The notes under the pieces are model-generated. The model saw only the letters and a program-made list of their open reading frames with translations, was not told where the DNA came from and made no database searches. A stretch of DNA of 64,000 nucleotides from Colius striatus (lineage: Eukaryota; Chordata; Aves; Coliiformes; Coliidae), in NCBI RefSeq assembly GCF_028858725.1, contig NC_084763.1, forward strand, positions 806,001 to 870,000, written 5' to 3'. Below, one piece after another: positions 52,266 to 61,311 of this stretch; the stretch's first letter is position 1; the number at the start of each line of letters is the position of its first letter. The translations under genes were made by a program, and so were the position numbers.

Positions 52266-53270
52266 TTTAAAAGACAGCCCTTATCCTTGTCCTCTGTCCA
52301 GAAAAACGAGAACTCTGGCTGGGAAGTTTGACTGTGGATGGGCCCAGAAAGCACAGGAAGCATCTGCTTGAAATCACTTCTGCAGTGGACAAAACAGTTC
52401 TATGTTGTTTGAAATGGGCACAAGGGGGCACAGCTGCAGAAACAGGATTATTCACTTTGTCAGCACAAGCCTTCCCCTGTCCTCCTGTGACAGTAAAGCT
52501 GTATATGAGTATTTAAAGCTACGTACATCTCCATCAGAACTGCTATCGCCGTGCTTCTGACCAATCTGGCTGAACTCAACGGAGATTTTCAGTGCAGAAA
52601 CAGTCTAAAGAGAAGAGTAAGATACAGACACCAATAAGGACAGGGTGGACTGATCCTTCTGCGAGTCTGGGAGGCTTTTCCTGTTTGCAGGGGGAGGAAC
52701 TGCTGGGCAACGTGAGACGTTACATCAGATTCTGTCGGCTGTCATCCATCATGTCGCAGTTTTCTGCTATGGGGAGGCTTCTAGGACAGCTCCCTTCAGA
52801 GTTGGATTCTGGATTCAAAACCACCACCCCAGACACAACAACTTCTCGAACAGGTTGTACTCTGAATACCAAGATGTGACGGTAATGCCCAGTGTCCTTT
52901 ACATTCCCTAGCTACCGAGGTGCAAGATGTATTCATTCTCTTAATCTCCCTGTGAGATTCTCAAGATTCCACAGATGTCCCTGTGGAAATTCTCGATTTT
53001 ACTGCCAAGTGAGCTCTGATATTCAGGCTTCATTCCCCTCCTGACAACTTTTCACCCTTGCAGCTCCATTAATTCCAGCAGAGCCGTGCTTAATTCTCAG
53101 CAACACTACGATGGGACCATTGTACCAGCGAGAGCACAAGGTGAAACGGAATCCACAACCTCTGTGACTGCCACAGTGTGCCTTCCTAACACCAGCTCCC
53201 CCGGGAGAGATTGTCTTGTTTGACAGCTGGTAGCGTTTCATTTGTAGAGACGTGCTACGTGCGACTGAAG

Positions 53271-53540
53271 GATCACACAATTGTTGAGGCGAAAAGAAGA
53301 CCTTTAAGATCATCCAGTCTGACTGTTAACCCAACAGGGCCAGTTGCTCATTAGCAGCTCCTGTCCCTCAGCAGCGCATCTACATACATTTTAAATCCCT
53401 CCAGGAACAGAGACTCCATCAGGGCCCTGTGCCAGAGCCTGGCAACCCTTCTGGGGAAGAAATTTTTCCTAATATTCAATCTGCCCCTCCCCTGGTGCAA
53501 CTTGAGGCCATTTCCTCTCATCCTAAATGTCAGCAGGTAA
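53271..53540 (-). mobile_element. CR1 LINE fragment
   Basis: GATCACACAATTGTTGAGGC, AGACCTTTAAGATCATCCAG, CTCCATCAGGGCCCTGTGCC and TTTTTCCTAATATTCAATCT are the antisense CR1 3' region. Degraded compared with the other copies, so probably old. Confidence 0.88.
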
Positions 53541-55475
53541 GCCTCAAGTGACCACATTTTCAAGCTACTTTAAATGTAATGTTCAATAATAAACAGACCA
53601 CAGTCCTTTTCCTCTAATGAACAACAGAAGGGATTGTGCTGCAGCTCCAAGTGCCTATAGAGATCTGGACAAAAACAAGTGGTTTGCTGCAGTGCAGATC
53701 AGTAAGTTCAATCGGTGAGCACAGAGGCCTTGGGTACACTTCAGGGCAGTACTTGGGATGGGTCTGCTAGACCAAATGTCTCTATGCACACGGATTGAAG
53801 GGTCACTCCTTAGTTCAGACCTCAGTGCCCCCCAGGTTATCAGGAATATTGCCAATGACTTCAGCAGCAGGAACGGGATTTGCTTTAGCCCCCTTGTTTT
53901 CTGGTCACCCCTGCATAGGTAACAAGATGTACATCTCTTTCCAGCACCATTTGCGACATTTATCCTTCTCAGAATCTACTGTGCAAGGAAGAAGCAGAAT
54001 GTTTGTTTGTACGCTGTGATTTGACTTTCCAGCTTCTCCTAAGAACTGACAGAGTTTGTGGCTCGGAGCCAAAGCCAAGACATACAACACTCTTGTGAAT
54101 TGCAGAGATAGGCTTTGTGCAAGGGTAACTATGCTGAAATCTGGAAGCAGCCTATTTACTATCATTTTTTAAAAAAAAATCATGGTAATTTTCTGACTAA
54201 CCCTCAGGGAGATGGAACTTTGAAAAACAGAACAACCAGAAGCAGCACCAGGCAGCACGGAATACTGACGTGCGTCACCAAGTACGTCACATGCATTTCT
54301 GTGCTCTTTCTAGGTATGGCTTCCCAGGCTTGGGAAAGGGGCTGTATTCAAGAAAAGAAGAAAAAAAATATAAGTGCTTCTCTGCAGTGTTCCTGGGAAA
54401 TTCTCCCACTCGGTCTGTAGCAGATCTGAGGATCCTGTTCTGTGGTTTCCATACCCCGTGGCCACACTCACGGACAAAGCGATACTCCAGCTGAAGACCC
54501 CAACCAATGGCTCCTCAAAGGCCAGAGATTCCTGCTTCATTCCAACTTCATTCCTACTTTATCTGATGGATCTAGGATTGGGTCAAAGTGACACTAGTGC
54601 ACCGTGCCAGCCTTCTGTCATCAAGAGGCACTCCACTGCAGTGGAGCCATTCAAAGTTTCCAGCAAACATTAAACTCAGCCATGCTTTGGTTCTGTTATT
54701 TCTGTTCTGCTTTGGGAAAAGGACCAGATGCCCACTGACAACGTATTTGCAATCAACAAAGCATCTCTCAAACAAAACCTGCTTGTTAAACAAGCAGCTA
54801 AGCACCTCTTCTCTGTAAGGCTTTCTCTTACGTTTGAAAGCGTCTACACCAATCCTAATGAAGTGTAGCGAACCTCTTTTTCCTACAGGGAGGTACCAAC
54901 TTTTTGCACCCCGATTTTACTCCTTTATGATTCTGTGCTTGGTCCTGCACTACTCTTGTTGATCTTCCTGTTGTAAAGAAAATAGGCTTCAAGACTGAAA
55001 ACCTAACGGGCCTGTTCAATAAGCACTAGGAAGTGCTTAAAGCTTCAGGATCTACAGGCTGGTATCTTTTATTGAAAGCATGTCCTTTATTTCTAAAGCC
55101 CTCCCAAAAACATGGGTCTACACTGAAGGAAAAAAAAAAGGGTGTAGATATGGAATTGATACTGGAGCCATACTAAAAGGAGTCTGCTGATCAGAGACTG
55201 ATTACTTCTTGGTCTCTGTCGGCACTCTCCTGGTGGGCATCAAAATTCGTTAGTTAATTAGCAGAAGTACTCAAAACTATGAGTTGCCTATAGAATGGAA
55301 AGTGCAAACACTGCTGTCTTCCAAGAGATTAAAGTCTTGGTCAGAGAAAAGCAATTGGTGAGTAAACTGGAGTAGAGTGGGAGCTGATGGTAATTAACAT
55401 GAGTGTTTCTCCTGACGCTATTTGCATACCCGGGTTACTGGTCAACATTGGGCATGTAGTAATTATACACATATA

Positions 55476-55504
55476 TACAATAACCAAAACAATTGGTTAT
55501 TGTA
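55476..55504. repeat. Perfect inverted repeat, 12-bp arms, 5-nt spacer
   Basis: TACAATAACCAA (55476-55487) and TTGGTTATTGTA (55493-55504) are exact reverse complements around AACAA. Right arm includes ATTGG, the NF-Y core. Preceded by an alternating TA/CA stretch. Confidence 0.9.
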
Positions 55505-56762
55505 AAGTCATGGCCAATCCTGCCCTGAGGTATTAGCACCCAGAGGGTTGAGATAATGTAACTGTACATGTTCATGTAAACCTGAGAACTGTGTGATCAG
55601 CAGGAGTAAAGGACATACGTCCTGTGAGGGCAAAGGGGGTTTGGGTATCTCGTGCTGCCCAGTGATGGGCCGAGATGCACAGTCTGATAAGCCAACACAA
55701 AGCCAGACAAATAAGCAGAGTTACAAAGAGAGAAGTTATGAGAAGTGCTGTCAATTTACAACCAATAGTTTGATGGCTAGGACAATATATCAGCAGAGAT
55801 GCCATTCTCAGCTGGAAATGGTTGAGACCTGTGAGCTTTGAACTTGGGTAGTTAAAACAATGGACTTAAAACCATCTTATCTGGCTTTACACACAGACTG
55901 CCCCAGAAAACATCATGCTTTTGGTAAGGGGATGCTTCTCAACAGAACTCACAGCACATGCTTTGAGCTCCAACACCAGTCTGTGACACACGATTTTACA
56001 GCCTGGTATTTCTCTTGCTCAACTCCACATCCTGCAAAGTCTTTAAGAGTGCCTTTTCTTCGTGACCTGTGCTGAGGGACACAGGGTACTGAGGTGCCTG
56101 GATTGCAGGCATTAAGATGACTGCCTCTTTTCTTTTTCTATAGTATACACAGTACAGATGATACTTTCTAAATACAGTGAGATATCCTTGTACTGTAACA
56201 CAGTGTCGTGAAGGGATGGGATTGGTGAAAGGAGAAAATAAGCTCATGCTACACTAGTTTCTGAGATGTTTTCTTACACTTTTTGCCTTCTGACCCTGAT
56301 TGTATGTAATTCCACCTTAACGTGAGGTATGCTCATGACTCACTAATTTACAGGATGGCAGAGAACTTCAGGTATTCGTTCAAAATCAAATACACACAGA
56401 GAAGGTCGGTTCTCCATGTGCTCCAGCCTCAGCTGCAGTCTGCTATCAGCGCTCCAGCATCACTTCAAGCCCTCACTGAGATTTTAAGGCAGGATAGGAT
56501 TTTTATGTTCCATGGGTTTTTTACTTGCTGACAGAAGTTCAGGTGCATCAGCCACTCTGGCTTCAGCAGGCTGCACGCTTTGGAAGCAGCAGCATTTCTC
56601 CTCTTACCTCCTATGACACCTGCATTTCGGAGCTTGTGCAATCCAGATTGCTGGCTGCCGTGTGGGTGTGGAGAACGTCTGGCCCACCAGCAATCTCTTC
56701 TCTTTGTAGGAAGATGTCCTGAGAGCTAGATTTTTTTTATTTCATTTCCTCCTCCTGCTACT

Positions 56763-56776
56763 CCCCCCCCCCCCCC
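56763..56776 (+). repeat. Homopolymer run of 14 C
   Basis: Uninterrupted C run followed by GTTCCC. Prone to length error. Confidence 0.9.
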
Positions 56777-59700
56777 GTTCCCTTTAAATTCCAGCAGATT
56801 TTTATTGCTGTGACGCTCTATACAACATCTAACTAGTACACAAAAGAGAGGAACACCTCTCTGGACAAGGGCTTTGTAACAGGAAACCTATCAGCTATCT
56901 TCCCTGCTTCTATTATGGTTAACAAGACATCTCAATTAGTGAAGCAGAGTGGTAACTGTTTCTGTAATGCCATCTATATATGTCCTTTCATTATGTACAC
57001 CTCTGGTAGCAGAGGAAGGGACAAATCCAGACAAGCCTTTGCTACCGTGTCAGATGCCTCAATTCAGTGGACTTCCCAAGACAGGACTTGGTTTTTCTCC
57101 TTTGGTTTCCTAATTTTCTCTGCTTCCAAATTCAGCTCTCGTTTGTTCTGTCACACTGAGTTCAGAGTGCTGTCTTCAGACAAGCAGCACAAGGTGACAC
57201 TTGTGAGGAATCCAGCACGTTTCCCTGCTCTGTAAGCCTATGCACTCGGCTCAGGGAGAGTGAGCCACTAAACTCCTGATCTGGTTGTGTCTGCGGGAAA
57301 GTTCCACTACATTGTATTTTTACAGAGAGGTGACATGTAATGGTAAGACCTTAATCCTCATCAAAACTGTGATCGAGAAAGTGTCATTCTAATTAAGTTC
57401 AAAGTACATATTGTATCAGCTGAGCTGAGCTCACTGAGCACTCACCTGAGTATTCTTCCTCTGAAAAGCAAGAACAGATAGCGGAAATCTTACTGTCTGC
57501 TGCCTTCAGAAGTTCACTGTGCCCAGAACTGCAAAGTCTGCAAGAAGAAAAGCAGAAACACCCAAATTGAAGGGTGCTTTGCACATGTGGATTTGCCAGC
57601 TCTCAACCCAAGATGAGCTATGTATCTCTACATTTCTGTGAAGGTGGGGTTTGTTTTGGTCTGAAAAAGAGTTGCAAAATTAACACAGGTTTTAAAACAG
57701 CCTTCCACAGGGAAGCTCACATTCCTGACAGTTAAATTGCAGGTAGGATAACCCTGTGCGGTACAACAGGACTACAAGGTCTGGATTGCTCCAAAACATA
57801 ACGTGACCATGTATCAGAAAGCAGAGCCACTTCAGCCACCATTCTGCTTTCCATACCTTGTCCCTGTAGCATGCACAGCCACCAGCCAGCACATACCCAA
57901 AAGGCATGAGCCAGAGAAGACAGAGCGAGCTAAATACGAAGAGGGCAGGAGGATAAAGTGGAAAGGGAAATGAAATGCTTCCTTTCCAAGCAGTTTTATA
58001 ACCACTGCTATTTTGCATATTCAGCCCTCGGCCTTGTCCATGTAGAAGAGTTCCATCAGTATTACTGAGGTTTGGTCTGTCAGTGTCATTCAGCTGTTAG
58101 CTATAGGTATGTGTTGGGGTATGTCGTTTTCTTCCTAATAAATTCCTTATCTGGCTTTCCAGATGCAGTGGTATCCACCTTCTGATTGCCAAGCAGGGCT
58201 TTGAACCAAATTCTGTCATTCCCCTTGGTCTACGCTGTTTAAACTTACGTGCTAAGGTCGCCAGTTGTGTACTTAAAGGGAAAAGCAGACCACTTTCAGG
58301 TGGTGACATTGTCAGTACCTCCTTGTAGCAAAGGGACTTCAAAATGGTGCACTATGAAGATTGTGGGATGTTACAAAAGAAAGAAAAAGTCTTTCTGATG
58401 GTGGGAATCAAATTTCAGCTTGATAAATACAGTCGTGCCACAGTTTGAAATACAAATTATGCTGGCATTAGTGTGTCAAAGGTGTACGACTGGGGTGAAG
58501 GAAAAAGGGTTTGCTCTCTTTTATTCCTTTGGTCCTCTAATTCCCTTTGCCTCATCTTAGTTGCCTTCTCTCAGCTTTTCCCCCAATCTGAGTTCTTCTC
58601 CTGATGCACGCTGCCAGACAATCCCAAGGACTTTCAGACTTCACCACCAATACAGTTATTACAACCAAAGTAAAATACCAAGCTCACAGGAAACCTCCCT
58701 GCAACAGTCTGCAAAAAAAAACCCCTCAAAGCCCAACCCTGAAACCAAACATGCAGAACATTGTGCTTGATCAATTCCCCCTTTGTAGATGGGCTCGCAC
58801 AGATTTAGTGAGCCTCCAATTCAATCCTGGACAACCTGCGACCTCTTCTGGTCAAGTAACAAAACGAGCAACAGGACAAAAGAAGGCTGAAAAGCCTCGC
58901 TGCAGTCACCCACGGGGGCACGAAGCAAGGCTCATCTCTCTTCCAACACGTCCTGAACTTAATTTCCCGAGGGAGAGTGTCTGTCTGCTCTTACACCACA
59001 TTCTTCACACGTAAAATCAGATGTATTGCTTATGCCGCTCTGTACGGTTCACCTTGCAAGATGGTATCTGAAGGGTACCAGCACTGAATAAAGAACAGAG
59101 AAACCAAACTGAGTAGTTGGTTCTAAGTATCTAAAAACACCTGATTTGTAAAAAGTGCAGTTTTTGAGCTCCGCAGCGCAACGGCCACTACCCTGAGCGA
59201 TAACATATCTATTCCACTTGAGTTCAGACACATGAGCAGCTGATGGATTACTGCAGGGTGAGCTTCAGTGTCAACGGTGAAGGGGTTGAAACCAGAGCAG
59301 CAGTCTGGCTCTCGTCATTCCCACGGCAGAATATGTTTGTATAAGCCAGTATCTGGGAGCATTGTTGGTCTTACATTGCATGAGGAGCAGCCTCCCATAG
59401 CTGAAACACCGTGTAGATATCTGTATGTATAAACCTCACTGTCCCCTTCTGCAGCAGCTCACAGGAAGGTCACACACGTTGGCACTGCCAAATCAGCTTT
59501 CCTCCACCACAGTTAAGCCAAGTCAATGGAGGAGTGAAACAAGCAGAAGAGGGGCAGAAACTGCAGTGTCTACAAGCAGAACACAAACGCATTAATTGTG
59601 CAGAACCCACGGAGGGTTTCGCTGTCGCATTGGGGGTGGGGGGGAGTGTTCTGGATTTGCGAGGCTGCTGCAATGCTGAAGTGGAAACGTTTTCTTATGA

Positions 59701-59828
59701 ATGGAGAGAAAAGTCTGAAAGAGTTGAGAAAACCCTTTACAAAAGACAGTATGGGGAGGCACATCCAGGAGGCTGGGGCACACGACATTGCACCGAGTCC
59801 TGTGCCGGAGACCAACGTCTGTGCGAAA

Positions 59829-59848
59829 GTGCGTGCGTGTGCGTGTGT
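59829..59848 (+). repeat. Alternating purine-pyrimidine (GT/GC) stretch
   Basis: GTGCGTGCGTGTGCGTGTGT: twenty alternating bases at the edge of the CpG island, about 480 bp before the TATA box. Capable of adopting Z-DNA under supercoiling. Confidence 0.6.
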
Positions 59849-60304
59849 CTGTGCAGACACTTCTCTCGCGTCCTTGGAAAAGCAGCTGTCATGTGAGCCG
59901 GGAGCCGGTCCCAAGGTATGCCCTGAACCTGCGTGTGTGAGCAAAGGCACGCCTCCTGCACGGAGTCGGCCCCAAAGCACACGGCATTGCAGGCACGAGT
60001 CCAAAAAAGGCCACTTTCCGGCAGCTTTGCTCCTATCCCCTCTCCCGGCGACAAGGAAACACAAACGGACGTGGGGGGGACACGCCACTTCTTGAGACAA
60101 AAGGCCCCACGCCGTGCCCTCCTCCGCATCGCCACGTCCCCCGCCCCGCAGCCGTGCCCCTCACAGCTGACTTGTAAGCAGCGCCCGTCCAGCCCCGCCA
60201 GCGCCGCGACCCCCCCCCGGCGCCGCCCGCCCGGCTGCCCGGAACCTGCATGCGCGGCGTGCGGCCGCTCCCCGCCGCGCCGCGCCGCGCGTTATTCATG
60301 GCGC

Positions 60305-60312
60305 GGGGCGGG
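60305..60312 (+). promoter_or_regulatory. GC box (Sp1-type) upstream of the TATA box
   Basis: GGGGCGGG lies 16 bp before the TATA box. A GC element just upstream of TATA is a known part of the mammalian IGFBP3 promoter. Other GC-box-like strings occur throughout the island, so this one is singled out only by position. Confidence 0.5.
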
Positions 60313-60328
60313 CCGGCGGCCGCGGCGC

Positions 60329-60334
60329 TATATA
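60329..60334 (+). promoter_or_regulatory. IGFBP3: TATA box of IGFBP3
   Basis: CTATATAG sits in otherwise extremely GC-rich DNA inside the CpG island, 597 bp before the start codon. Mammalian IGFBP3 promoters are also TATA-containing and GC-rich. It predicts a start site near 60359-60361. No other convincing TATA lies nearer the ATG. Confidence 0.7.
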
Positions 60335-60361
60335 GGGCGGCGGAGCGGCGGGAGGGGACAG

Positions 60362-60406
60362 ATGGGCGCGGGGCGGCGGGCGCGGAGCCGGGCGCGGGTA
60401 GAATAA
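60362..60406 (+). other. Possible 14-codon upstream ORF at the very 5' end of the leader
   Basis: An ATG directly after the predicted start site (33 bp past the first T of the TATA box) opens a reading frame of 14 codons ending in TAA. It is Arg/Gly/Ala-rich, as the base composition dictates. It is only transcribed if initiation is at or before 60362, and an ATG this close to the cap would be used poorly. Confidence 0.25.
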
Positions 60407-60740
60407 ACCAGACGGCAGCAGACAGCCCTTCACCTATTCATTTTTTTTCCCCCTCCGTCTCCACTCTTTTTCCTTCTTCCTTTTTTTCCGGCGCGTTTTT
60501 GGACCGAGTTCTCTTCAGACCGCCTGGGCCTGCCGCTTTTTTCTTTTGCTTTTTTTGGGTTTTTATCTTTTTTCCTTTTGCAGAGCGTTTTATTTTACTT
60601 TTTTCCCCTCCCCCCTGTGTGTGGCCAAACAAACAAAAAAAGTGTCGAGCCGAGTGATTCAGGCGCTCTGCAGGGAGCGGGCGGTAGCGGTAAAGAAGGA
60701 AAAAGTTGCCTTTGTTGCCAGCGAGCTCTTAATTACCTTG

Positions 60741-60746
60741 ATGTGA
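60741..60746 (+). other. Minimal upstream ORF (ATG immediately followed by TGA)
   Basis: ATGTGA in the IGFBP3 leader, 185 nt before the main ATG and in a different frame. Start-stop elements can hold initiating ribosomes and lower translation of the main frame. The context (TTG before ATG, T after) is weak. Confidence 0.4.
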
Positions 60747-60858
60747 TTAAGGGCCGGCGGCTGAAGAGAGGGTCGGCGCGCGTGTGCCGGCAGCGCAAGC
60801 CTCCCCGCCCGTCCGCCGCGGGGGACGAGCGGCCCCGCACCGCGGCCCGAGTGCGCCC

Positions 60859-60878
60859 GGCTCGGCTCGGCTCGGCTC
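60859..60878 (+). repeat. (GGCTC)4 pentanucleotide repeat in the IGFBP3 leader
   Basis: Four exact units about 50 nt before the start codon, likely length-variable. Confidence 0.85.
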
Positions 60879-60925
60879 CCGGCCGGGGGCGCGTCCCGGC
60901 CGCCCCCCTCCCGAGGCCGGTTGCC

Positions 60926-61311
60926 ATGGTGCCGCGGCCCGGCGTGCTGTGGGCAGTGGCGGCGGCGGCGCTGGCGCTGCTGGTGCGGCGGGCGGCGGCG
61001 GCGCTGGCGGGGCCGGTGGTCCGCTGCGAGCCCTGCGACGCGCGCGCGCTGCAGCAGTGCAAGCCGCTGCAGCCCGACTGCGCCGAGCGCGTGCGGGAGC
61101 CCGGCTGCGGCTGCTGCCTCACGTGCGCGCTGCGCGCCGGCCAGCCCTGCGGCATCTACACCGAGCGCTGCGGCGCCGGCCTCAGCTGCCAGCCGCGGCG
61201 GGACGAGGCGCGGCCGCTGCAGGCGCTGCTGGAGGGCCGCGGGCTCTGCACCAACGCCACGGCGGGCGGCAAGCTGCGGGCCTTCCTGCTGCCGGGACCG
61301 CAGGCTGCAGG
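60926..61311 (+). CDS. IGFBP3: IGFBP3 coding exon 1 (partial gene): signal peptide and N-terminal IGF-binding domain
   Basis: Insulin-like growth factor binding protein 3 is a secreted carrier of IGF-I and IGF-II and forms the circulating ternary complex with the acid-labile subunit. Seen here are 128 codons plus two bases. Residues 1 to about 26 are a signal peptide with a hydrophobic core (7-20) followed by Arg21-Arg22 and an Ala run. Residues about 30-108 are the IGFBP N-domain with exactly 12 cysteines (34, 37, 45, 52, 61, 63, 64, 67, 75, 82, 88, 108), including the family signature GCGCCLTC at 60-67. The stretches VVRCEPCDARAL, REPGCGCCLTCAL, QPCGIYTERCG and DEARPLQALL are those I know from IGFBP3 rather than other IGFBPs. 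A potential N-glycosylation site (NAT) lies at 110-112, near where human IGFBP3 has one. The ATG was chosen for its good Kozak context (TTGCCATGG) and because a signal peptide follows directly. The exon ends inside a Gly codon at a GTAAGAG donor, so the intron is phase 2. The linker and thyroglobulin-type C-domain are outside the window. Confidence 0.95.

Larger units (their letters stand above)
50651..53270. other. Non-coding DNA with an X-box and a motif-dense block
   Basis: No gene recognised. Somewhat CpG-enriched at 50690-51090, then AT-rich. The X-box (51060) and the block at 52015-52265 are listed separately. Confidence 0.6.
53541..59779. other. Non-coding DNA upstream of the IGFBP3 CpG island
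   Basis: No gene and no CR1. Contains the inverted repeat at 55476 and a C14 run at 56763-56776. CpG content rises only near the right end. Confidence 0.65.
60360..60925 (+). other. IGFBP3: IGFBP3 5' untranslated leader (inferred)
   Basis: If transcription starts about 30 bp after the TATA box, the leader is about 565 nt. That is much longer than the leader of roughly 130 nt I recall for human IGFBP3. It has a GC-rich start, a long pyrimidine-rich part (about 60437-60615), a four-unit GGCTC pentanucleotide repeat (60859-60878), and a GC-rich end whose last bases (CCGGTTGC before the ATG region) resemble the human leader. There are two upstream ATGs. A leader intron is possible (see findings). 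The 5' end needs cap-mapping data. Confidence 0.6.

Noticed and set aside
1-59779. CRISPR arrays, bacterial operons or phage genes
   Set aside because: The window is vertebrate nuclear DNA with CR1 and MIR repeats and an intron-containing IGFBP3. No regularly spaced repeats or prokaryotic gene density were seen.
59570-60135. Long overlapping frames on both strands just upstream of the TATA box
   Set aside because: They arise from high GC content at the island edge. No family match.
60578-60925. In-frame 116-codon N-terminal extension of IGFBP3
   Set aside because: The frame is open but begins at TTG, has no in-frame ATG, and would bury the signal peptide. The ATG at 60926 has a good context and fits the family.
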